Shown one piece after another: positions 26,601 through 35,306 of a DNA stretch of 64,000 bases; within the stretch, counting starts at the first letter, position 1; each line of letters begins with the position of its first letter. The position numbers were made by a program, and so were the translations under genes. The stretch comes from Liolophura sinensis (Eukaryota > Mollusca > Polyplacophora > Chitonida > Chitonidae), in the NCBI RefSeq assembly GCF_032854445.1, contig NC_088295.1, positions 16,417,385 through 16,481,384 of the forward strand, written 5' to 3'. The notes below the pieces were generated by a model, which was not told the origin of the DNA, ran no database searches, and saw nothing but the letters and a program-made list of their open reading frames with translations.

Positions 26601-28975
26601 AAAAGGGAAAGTGAAAAGGGAGATAAATACATGTCCCTTAATGTACATGTACCTTACCTGGCTCCAGACTACTGAGGTTATGGGATCAAATCCAGAACTC
26701 ACGGGTTCAGCTATGGCTTTAAGTCTGGAGGTTTGTCAGGTACGTGGGCACTACTGTTTGATCTACATACTATCCGGAATTTCCCTTTAGCTCAGTTGGT
26801 AGAGCGCTGCTGAGACCCCGGTCTGAATTCTAATCTACATGTACATATTACCCTGAGTGCAATGACAGTAGCTTTCTGGTGCTCACACTATCAGCAGCTA
26901 GTGAGAATTTCCCTTTAGCTCAGTTGGGAGAGCACTAGGCTTTGGCAACTGACCCGAGTTCGAATCCTGGTATAATCCACAGAATCATTCAACCATTACA
27001 AAAAATTCTTAAGTCAGGCATTAAATATCAATCAAATAAATAAATGAATAAACAACTGTTTCTATCTCACCAAGTAACACTACAGCCGAATTCACATGCA
27101 GTGAAGTAGAGTAAAGTTAATATCCTCACATGATAATACTCACATGTAGCTTCCTTTAGACCTCTGGATTTTTTCCGTAATCCCATGGCAAAGTTAGGAT
27201 TACCATTTTCTACCACATACTTCATCAATTTCAAGACCTGCATTTAGAGTAACAGAAGTACATGCGATGTAGTTCTTACTAGCTGAAACAAAGGGGAGGG
27301 TTAAGGATTGCTCAAAATGCAGTGTTAATGTTATTTGTGAATTGTATACATACAGAACCCATTTTTTTCAAGTCTCGTTTACATATCTAATCAGAATACT
27401 AATACTCCCCAGTACAAACAATTTACCTGAAAAGCAAGCTAAATGAAGTAAATACTTTTGTCCAAATTATGTAAATTGTTTATTTATTTTATATATGAGT
27501 GGTGTTTTATGTCATACTCAAGAATATGTCACTTATATGACAGCAGCCAGCAATATGGGGGAGCAAACCGGGCAGGCCCCAGGGAAACCCCACGACCATT
27601 CACAGGTTGCTGACAGATCTTCTCTCATACATCTGGAGAGGAAGCCAGCAAGAGTTGGACTTAAACTCAGAGCAACTGCATTGGTGACAGGCACAGATTT
27701 AGCCAGAATTTGAAACCAGGTTATCTCATTTCTAATATTCTCCTATTTTGACTATCTCTCCCATGTTAATGTTATCAGAATAAGGTGCTATACTTACCTT
27801 TACCTTCACATGGCACGAGTTTCTGTCTAACCTGTCAACCAGAAATTCTAAAAGGCTTTCACAACTTCCATCTGATTCTAAAGTTATCTGTGAGATCTTG
27901 TCAAGGGATGTACTTTTAATATCATTTAAGGGAAGCATGGTTTCATGGGTTATCATAGTTAAAGTGCCTGTGGGGTTTTTCAATATGCTAGCTGTATAAG
28001 TTTCCATTAACTCTGTGACTTAAGAAAATCATGCGGCCAAAGTAAAGACATGCCTTTATGTTGGGCATTTATTTGCCTAAAATTCAGATCACAAATATAG
28101 CAATGTTTTTCATAACGGTAAATTTTAGGGCAGACGAATTCAGTAATATTGCCCTAAGTATAAAGCAAATAAATTACGATAGAGACATGCCTTTTTTTTC
28201 AAGCCAAAATTTCTGCAAAACTAATTTGCTTGCAAAAAGTATTTTAAGATAGCATGGTCTCTCAACTCTTATGTGAACTCTCAGGCCTGAGTGCATTTCA
28301 CATCAGCTTCTACCGATATGGCAGCACTCTAATGCTGGTAAAGGCCTAGTCCTCGTCAATGTTACTAAACGTGTATGATTAGAAGAGCTTTACTGCCATG
28401 TCCAGTTCTGTAAGTCAGCTCCTAAGATAGTCACAGCCAAGATTTGAGACCAGCCACATCCAAGCACTCCACATGCATGAGGCAGCAGTAACCAGCATAA
28501 TTAAGTTGGGGCATTAACCCATACTATAAATGATGGAATGTCACATAATTTGAAAGGATATTGGAAATTTCTGGATATAAATAGCCTGGTATTGGAGATT
28601 CATCATCCGCTGTTGCTTTCATCACATTGCTGATCTAAAAACAATCATGAAACTGATTTGTTAAAATTCATTCACAAACTGTTATGTTACAGATGAACAA
28701 ACTGACCCAATTTCTTTATAAAACCAGTGAAATAATATGGATATTCGTGTTTCAGGAAAAATCAAAGTTAATTACAATCAAACTAAATCATTTAGTAAAT
28801 GCTTCCATTCACAATAAATGTTGAATGAAAAAGCAGAAACTATACCCTTTTATATGGTGTCCAATTTCCGATACATTAATGTCATTACACAAAACTACGC
28901 CGCTCAATATTTTAAGCACACTCTAATTTTAAAATTACAAACACTCACTTTGTTTACAAACGATACCCGCTCCAT
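17646..28975 (-). CDS. TEPSIN: Tepsin, AP-4 complex accessory protein (13 coding exons, 517 aa)
   Basis: Tepsin rides on AP-4 coated vesicles leaving the trans-Golgi network. Coding exons in order: 28949-28975, 28562-28634, 27798-27889, 27144-27237, 26313-26380, 25683-25764, 24228-24296, 22365-22553, 21222-21336, 20347-20466, 19735-19813, 18727-18861, 17646-18056. All phases agree and the sum is 1554 nt; human tepsin, from memory, is about 525 aa. Residues 1-140 form the ENTH domain, with GPPDPLHGN, a tepsin hallmark, in exon 5. A GFG motif (159-161) and a GGGW motif (242-245) followed by an acidic/Ser stretch match the family linker. Residues about 283-385 match the second, VHS-like helical domain (CHFLKKC...NCEKTVEILNR). 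The start codon aligns with the human N terminus. Exon 11 has no ATG and was found only through phase and similarity. The LFxG and SxFxFLN AP-4-binding motifs of vertebrate tails are not visible. Exon borders are inferred, not backed by cDNA. Confidence 0.93.
18297..18540 (+). mobile_element. Old SINE in TEPSIN intron 12
   Basis: GGGGAACCTCTGTGACC head, B-box-like GTGAGTTCAAGTCC and a diverged body. The tail is lost. It lies antisense to TEPSIN. Confidence 0.85.
19246..19388 (+). mobile_element. Truncated SINE in TEPSIN intron 11
   Basis: Body from GGGAAGGTCTGCCAGCAACC to an ATAAATAAAT tail; diverged and antisense to TEPSIN. Confidence 0.85.
20799..21285 (-). repeat. Tandem array duplicating the end of TEPSIN exon 9 with its 5' splice site, plus one inverted copy
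   Basis: The 3' part of exon 9 and its donor (CAGACAG/GTGAGT) recur downstream in intron 9 as about four units of roughly 105 bp. The shared block CTGATGACAG falls near 20945, 21051, 21154 and 21259. Two extra copies keep good donor-like ends (GTAAGT, GTGAGT) and one reads GTGTCA. A further copy at 20799-20860 is in the opposite orientation and pairs with 20901-20962, giving a hairpin with ~62-bp nearly perfect arms and a ~40-nt loop. Confidence 0.9.
21551..22197. repeat. 17-bp minisatellite in TEPSIN intron 8
   Basis: About 38 units of a 17-mer close to CAATATACACCCAGATA. The 17-nt period keeps several minus-strand frames open by chance (YLGVYCIWVYIVSG-like repeats), which are not genes. 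The distinctive stretch around AGACGCAATATAC occurs at 21801 and again at 21971, 170 bp apart, which is exactly ten units, so a ten-unit block was duplicated. Confidence 0.92.
23777..23905. repeat. GC-rich GGTCGG(CCAC) short repeat in TEPSIN intron 7
   Basis: An isolated GC-rich island in AT-rich intron. It holds repeated GGTCGG and GGCCAC words about every 10-20 bp, including two copies of CGGTCGGCCA. Unit length varies, so this is a degenerate simple repeat. No gene or known element is recognised. Confidence 0.6.
26640..26870 (+). mobile_element. Remnants of other tRNA-headed SINEs in TEPSIN intron 4
   Basis: A degenerate block ending GGAGGTTTGTCAGGTACGTG is followed at 26780 by a tRNA-like head, CCCTTTAGCTCAGTTGGTAG (A box), whose B-box half is degraded. 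The head is identical in type to the one at 26908, so this is a second SINE family. Confidence 0.55.
26904..27055 (+). mobile_element. Second-family SINE with intact A and B boxes
   Basis: TTCCCTTTAGCTCAGTTGGG carries the A box and GAGTTCGAATCCTGG the B box. The 3' part (TTAAGTCAGGCATTAAATAT, CAATCAAATAAATAAATG) resembles the tail of the first family, so the two families seem to share a 3' end. It is not a functional tRNA: the acceptor stem does not pair. Confidence 0.7.
27478..27700 (-). mobile_element. Old SINE in TEPSIN intron 3
   Basis: Begins with TTTATTTATTTTATATATGA (reverse of the tail) and continues through the reverse body to GGACTTAAACTCAGAGC. The tRNA head is only partly present. 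It is in the same orientation as TEPSIN. Confidence 0.85.
27890..28561 (-). other. TEPSIN: Probable U12-type AT-AC intron (TEPSIN intron 2)
   Basis: On the minus strand the intron opens with ATATCCTTT, an exact match to the U12 5' splice-site consensus RTATCCTTT. It closes with AC at 27891-27890. A branch-site match, TCCCTTGAC, lies at 27908-27900, about 11 nt before the end, as minor-spliceosome introns require. Removing it joins ...GAAATTTCCA to AGATAACTTT and gives PEISKITLESDGSCE, which aligns without a gap to human EEIAKISHESPGSSQ. No GT donor nearby preserves this alignment. Confidence 0.85.
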
Positions 28976-29479
28976 GATGACTTATGGGCTTACGTTCTGA
29001 TATAAAATCAGATCTTGGTGGAATATTTGTCCTAGCAGACGAAATCGCACAAACATTCTCAGATATTTTTGCACCCTTCCTACTTAGAGAGTTCTAATCA
29101 AGAGTTCCCTCCCTTACATCAGACCGATAAATTTCATCCTGTGCTAATTTAATGTGGTCTCCTAATACTGAGTTAAAGAGGAAAACACAGAAATCATGTT
29201 TTAACGAAATTCTGGCCTGTCGTCCCACAGAAGTAGTCGCAATAGGACAGTGGCACTTCATTCATTTCTCTGTCTGCTATAGATGGCGTTTTCTTTTCTA
29301 GCTGACATTCCTGATTGGTAGCTTGCCCGGAAAATGCAGCATACCGGTATATCCGTATTGCCAAATCATTTCATCATGTGTGGGATGTCGTCTCATAACA
29401 ATAACACGAGTACAATGTTCGTCATTTGTTAAATGCTGTGTAGTCGTTGTTTTGGGATTGTGATCTTCGTTCAGGCTTC
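28976..29479. promoter_or_regulatory. Putative bidirectional promoter between TEPSIN and the nine-exon gene
   Basis: The start codons of two divergent spliced genes lie 504 bp apart with no repeat between them. Inside are an ATTGG (reverse CCAAT) box at 29314-29318, a GATGGCG YY1-like word near 29282, and a CCGGAAA ETS-like word near 29327. No clear TATA box was seen for either gene. Bidirectional use is inferred from the arrangement. Confidence 0.6.
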
Positions 29480-32400
29480 ATGATGGTGGACGAAAAACAG
29501 TTCGAAGCTTTGGTAAAACGTGTATGTAGTTTAAATTATTACTATCACGGAGGGATATGTAGTGTACAATCTTTGCATGGTTTAATACGAGGCCTATGAT
29601 GACACACTGACATGTAGTCTTAAGGCACATTATGTAGATTCTCTTACACTGATGCAAGAGACTGTATTTCGATCAGCGTAGTATATGACATTAGTCACAC
29701 TTACACCTACATGGTCACACTTAAGTTCTGGTTGAGGAAAATTTGGATATGCCGTATTCATGGCTCTCGGTGTATTCATGGATTCACCATATATTCATTG
29801 GCTCAACCTGTAGGTGGTACATGGTGTATCAAAATATCCTTCAGCCTGGAACAGCCAGTATACTCGAACTGGTTCGACACAAATATAAAAACCATGCTGG
29901 TTTAAATCTCATCCTCTAAATAACTCCAGTAAATTCCTATTTATTCTTTCAATAAAAAACACGCCTATTGTGATGATATCTGATGATCTGATAGTTTCTG
30001 CCAATGTGGAAGTCTACAATCCATCAACAGGCGTAACCATAACTGACATGTAATTTAAGTGAACTGGACTAACAGAATTGTGGTAGTAGAGAGGCATTAA
30101 CTTAAATCAAACTAGTACATGTTTAAATGTGTATAAAGTGTGTGTAATTTCAGACTGTATTGTAACATTGTTACCAGATTAACTAGCCATAGTATAGCAC
30201 AACTGTATATAACTTATGTTTATATAATTAGTTGTCTTGCGATATATTACTGTTCACCCAGAAGCTTATATACTTGTTTCTCTATACATGATATTTTTGT
30301 CAAACAAATACAGTGGATTCAAAGTTATAAATAAGAGGCGAAATGGCCCGGAAGCCTCTCACTAATGTAGTTGCTGTGATTTCAAGACCAACTGATGCTG
30401 GCTTCCTCTGGTCGTATGTGGGAAGGTCTGAAAGCGACCTGTAGATGGATGCAGTTGGTTCCCCTGGGTTCTGCCCAGGTTCCACCCACCATAATGCTGG
30501 ATGCAGTAGTATTATAAGTGAAATAGTTAGGATTATAGTTATAGTTATAGTTTAGTATATATAAAAAAACCACCAATCAAATAAATGAATAAATTAGAGC
30601 CCATTTTGATTCACACACTTAAAATACCCATACTGATAATATCAATATGTTACAGCCCACTTATAAAAACTTTTCTAAGTTTGACTGTTTTGCATGGCTA
30701 AGCAGATTTGAAAAGGTGCATTCGTTGTTAATTTATGTTTCAAGGTGCTGGAGCAAGAGCCAGAAGAGAGAGATGCTTTCCTCACAGAAGATGATGTGAA
30801 GTGTCTGTGCAAGGCAGAGAAGGAAAGCTTGGAAACAAGGGAGACAATTGTAGGCTACCCATCACACCCTTTATGTAAGGAACTGTCGAAGATGCTCAAG
30901 ATGTGGATGGATTCAAGGTATGTGTCTTACATCAGGAATCGTAAATGTTTGACTCTACATCATTATCATAAAATTAGAATTTATTTATGAATTTTACCAT
31001 ATATTAGAGTTTTGTAGTGTTATGATATGTCTGTAAAATTCATCCTGGATTGGTTCATGCTTTATGTCCACTGTCTCCAGTTTTGACACTGAGTAACATG
31101 TAAATAAAACTTCAGTTAAGACTTATACCTAAATGTCATATACATGTTAAATTATTGCTGTGTCCTAATTTCTATTAAAAAATGAACATCAGTAGGCCCA
31201 AAATGTATATATCTCTAGGAACACCGTTGTTTGCTTGGACAGAGAATTTGTAGATCTCTCCACTAGCACTCTCACTGTTTGTGGCCATGGTGATAGTGAA
31301 CAGTTGATAATGTCTGAGTGCCTGTTTTCACAGTCTAATGTTCGTTGGAGGTCACTTATCTACTACTAATTTGATGTGCCTATCTGTAAATCACATGTGG
31401 GAAAATTTGTTAGTAATATCCTAAAATATGATATTCCCTTACAATGTTCTGCAGACGGTGCCCAATTCTTGACTTGCCATCGTATGATCTCCTGGACGAA
31501 AAGTGTTACGTGGAATCCAGGTAATGCAAGTTTGCAATCTTGACAATGGAAGATCTGTAGCCTGAATCATGCAGAAACAACATTAACCCTACCTTTCAAA
31601 AATTTACATGTAAGATTTCCTCTCTGGTTAATGCATTGATGGTGCATTTATAGATCTATCCCGGTAACTGATACTGTCTATTCATATGTTTTGGTTTACA
31701 GAAGTGCTACTGTACATAGTCTCACACCAATGTTAGAGGGTTTGAAAACCCTGTGGAGCTTATGGTCTGATGAAGAAAGAGCATACAGAATAAAGGACAT
31801 TTTGAAGGTTGGTTCTGTAGTGAGAAATTTCTTTGTTTGGATGGCCTAGCCTGAGAGAGTAGAGCTAGACATTTGGAAGGTTTTGTAAAACATGTAAGAT
31901 GAGCCTGCTTTGCCAGAGAAATACTGGTGTGTGCATCTAATGATGGTAAGACAACAAAGCATGTGGTGAAGGTTGGTTCTGCAGTACTGGAAGTCTGTTT
32001 GGGTTCTGTACTGGAGGCCAGTAGTATTGTCTACAAAGGACATTTGGAAAGCAAGTCATGTACTGGGAGAATGACCCATTTAAAAATATATACATTAATG
32101 TCATTTTTTCCTGTGATTAAAGACATTTACAATGCATGTGCCCAGAATCTAGATTTTACAATATACTTGAAACTTATCTAATACAATATCTTATCTTAAT
32201 AATACAAAGTATCTTTGGTTATGTTTTGTGTCCATAGTATATATTTTTATTGATTTCATTGTTGAACCCAGGATGAAATGTGAAGGGAAAGTGGAATCAA
32301 GGCCATGCTTTGCAGACTGTACATTCAGTTCTTTGTTTCTTGTAGTTTTCACGCCAATCAGGCATTAGAAAGTGTTCCAGACCGTTTATCTTTTGTACTG

Positions 32401-34880
32401 AATACAGAAAATGTACAGTGAAACAGTATGGCTATGGTCATCATGTTAATACACTGAAGTTGACATCTGTTCTCCCAGAGCCTTGGCAAACGAGGGATTC
32501 TCGACTTATTGGGGTTGAGGAAGACTGTAGGAAGTGCTGATCTCTGGCCTGTGGACAGGACGTTACTGGAAAGGTCCTTTAATGAAAAACATGGGTAAGC
32601 TATATGTTCAGGTGCTGACCTTGTGTCTGTTATACCGTGCCATTTGTAGCCTGAACCCTGTTTACTTTAACCAGAATGAATCCATCACTGGACTTCGGCT
32701 GCTGAGACCTGAGTTCGAATCCTGGTGTGACATACATAGTGAAATCCTTCAACTATAACACTGGTGCTGTGACCAGGATTAGAACTCAGGTCTCAGCAGC
32801 CGAAGTCCAGCGCTCTACCAACTGAGTCAAAGGGAAATTCCAACTAGCTACTGTTAGTATAAGCATTGGAAAGATTCTCCTGATACATAACCCTTTCTAC
32901 AGCTTTGATATCGCGATATTTCTCCGTTGATAGATTATTTCTGCTAATCAAGCCTTTATATATGTTTAAGCTGACATTTAGTTTTAAGAATAAAACAATG
33001 ATTATCTGCAGTGTAATTAGCCATTTTTTTCTACAGGGCTGGCTCTGAGCTGACTGTGGGTGCTCGAGCCTTAGCTAAACACCATCACAGAGATGCATCA
33101 TCTAGCTGGTGGGGGACCAGCACAGGCAGTAAGTTTGAATACTCATAAAGTTTTCTCTTGTACAATGGTGATCAATTTGGGAGGAGGTATACAAGGTAAT
33201 TAAAACCACTGACTTTTGAAAAGTTACTTTATACAAATCTTCCCACACTTGGCATAGAGACGGCCACAACTACCACTGATTTCTTTTTGTTACCCAGGCT
33301 TTATAAATGTTGAGAGCAGTGCAATATACAAATTTTCTGTCCAAAACCAGCGCTGAACCTGCACCTGGAGTGCCAGCTGTTTTGAGGCATACACCTAACC
33401 GTTCTGCCACGTCCTGCTCATCTGAAGGATATATTCGAGGCGTTTAGAATGTAATCTGCGAAAGTTTCCATAACTGTGTTGAAATTTTAGAGTTTAGAAA
33501 TCTTTTGTTTCATTTATTTATTTTTATTGTTACTTGAAATTTCCAGAAGAAGTTCAAATGTGGAGGTCAGGTCTGTCATACATTACCTCTTGTTCCTCTT
33601 GTTACATGGCTTAATGCTAGCCCATTCAGCGACACAATGCTCTAAAAAGAAGGAAGCCTAACAAAGTCTGTGTACAACTATTTTTGCGACAAATTCAGGT
33701 ATTTTTACCTAGTTAAAATAAGAATATGTATTTCTTTTGAATAAACACCCATACCCTGATAAGAATCGCTCTAATTTTATTCTGGGACTTTTCGATATTT
33801 AAAGCAGAAGGCAAAGTATGTGTCTGTTTCTTCTGTGTCATTGCTGGGGTGGATAAAGATGCATGCTAATAACACTCAAAATGATTTAGTTGTAATGTTT
33901 TTGTTACGTAGATGAGAAGAGCAGAAATGAACATGCCTTAAAGATGATGAACAAGATCCTGGATGAAGCCACGTGGATAAACATTCATTGTTTACCTGTA
34001 AGTCTCATAGGATTGTAAAAATGAGTTCAGGATACTTTATTATAGTAAATCGCAAACACCCATTCTTGTTGGGATTAACAGTAGCTCAGGTGGAAAGATA
34101 ACAGGTGATTAAATAGCTGTTTTTGTTTGTCTGTTTTTGATATCTTGCTTTTGTGTCAGTTCATCTAGATGTGTATGCATGTACATCAACAAATAAGTCT
34201 GAGAGGAATTGTCTTGATCAAGAGAGAATCTGCATCAATAACTATATTAAAAATTTATAAATAGCTTCAAGTTTAAATAACATGTAATTTTCCCTTCATT
34301 TGTAGCATGAAATAAAGATAGTGGAAGTGAGACAGTCGGAAGGTATGTAGAAGGGATATTATTCATTTCATAGAAAATTCAAATATGAAATTTCAGCTTA
34401 CCAGTCAGCATGATAAAAACATCCACATAGTAAAGTCAAGTCTTCCCTGCCTAAATACTTCCCAGGTTGTGGAAGCTCCTGGCCCTTCAAAGCCTTTACA
34501 ATGGCGATTTGTGTAGGGATGGCATAATACATGTACTTGGGCAATACCGGAGAACAATGCTCAATTCGACCAGAACTAGAGTCACCCTACATTGGACCGG
34601 AAAAGGCCCGTCATCAGCTAGTACCAGAGTTATGACTTCCCATTTCTGGACTATGCTCCTTTTCATAAAAGATGGCGTGCTGAACTCTTTTGGAAGGTAA
34701 TGAATTAAGTTTGTTGATATATATTGTTTAGTTGTCTAGTGACTCCTTGTCAAGGTACCCTGTGTTTATTGGTGTTTTGTGACAGGGTACGGCGTGCGGT
34801 GGACAGCTGATGGGTCCGCCTTTCGGGGATTCGTGGAGCCACAGATGGTAGATGGCCACGCTGTGGGCTGGAGACACTGA
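29480..34880 (+). CDS. Conserved-looking protein of unknown function (9 exons, 270 aa)
   Basis: Exons: 29480-29521, 30745-30917, 31455-31520, 31702-31807, 32479-32594, 33037-33128, 33912-33997, 34306-34342, 34786-34880. Phases agree at every junction and the total is 813 nt, ending in TGA at 34878-34880. Donors are GT throughout; the one after exon 4 (GTTGGT) is weak. The protein starts MMVDEKQFEALVKR (a second Met is at 29483). It is charged in the first third and contains LTVGARALAKH and SSSWWGTSTG, then EHALKMMNKILDEATWINIH, and closes with YGVRWTADGSAFRGF and MVDGHAVGWRH. I see no signal peptide or membrane segment, so a soluble intracellular protein is likely. The C terminus is compact and motif-like, as in a conserved domain, but I cannot name the family. 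It is head-to-head with TEPSIN. Confidence 0.85.
30328..30596 (+). mobile_element. Old SINE in intron 1 of the nine-exon gene
   Basis: Degenerate tRNA head, then the body (ATGCTGGCTTCCTCTGG ... CACCCACCATAATGCTGG). A short TTATAG-repeat insertion precedes the CAATCAAATAAATGAATAAA tail. Confidence 0.82.
32688..32850 (-). mobile_element. Inverted pair of tRNA-SINE heads in intron 5 of the nine-exon gene
   Basis: Arms 32688-32731 and 32767-32810 are inverted copies (CTGGACTTCGGCTGCTGAG, GAGTTCGAATCCTGG) with few mismatches and a ~35-bp spacer. The right copy continues on the minus strand to the full head (GGAATTTCCCTTTGACTCAG, ending 32841). Confidence 0.75.
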
Positions 34881-35300
34881 GGAGGGATTGGTTGACACGC
34901 AGTTGTTGACAACCTGTGTATTTGTCCGACCATATATGTTTACCATGTTTTCATTGACTGTCGGCTTCAGGTGTACACTGATATTTCAAGAGCAATTAAA
35001 TACTGTACCATCCCGTTTTTACATTTCTAGGGCAAAGATGTCTGTTTCTCTATTACAGAAAACGCTTGGTCGTTTTTCTGGGCTAAATTATACCTCTACA
35101 CTGATTCAAATTTTAGAGATGTTTTTACCCAAAAACCAAGGGAAGTATTTACATTACTATATAAAGTGATATTTTCACTGATAAGGTTTATTTTACATGT
35201 ACAATGTCCTGAAAAAAAGTATATTGTAATTACGTATTCTAATTACCTTTTGTTAACATCCTTTACACGTGACATTCCCCCTCTCATATTTGTGAAGAAA

Positions 35301-35306
35301 AATAAA
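35301..35306 (+). terminator. Candidate poly(A) signal of the nine-exon gene
   Basis: AATAAA lies 421 nt after the stop codon and is followed by a GT-rich stretch (TTGTGCGTCGTTG), as expected of a cleavage/polyadenylation site. Confidence 0.5.

Noticed and set aside
26904-26980. Possible tRNA gene (A and B boxes present)
   Set aside because: Acceptor and anticodon stems do not pair properly and a SINE tail follows; a tRNA-derived SINE explains it.
34467-34700. 77-codon frame just before the last exon of the nine-exon gene
   Set aside because: Exon 8 joins exon 9 in phase without it, and it has no acceptor/donor pair that keeps the C-terminal frame.
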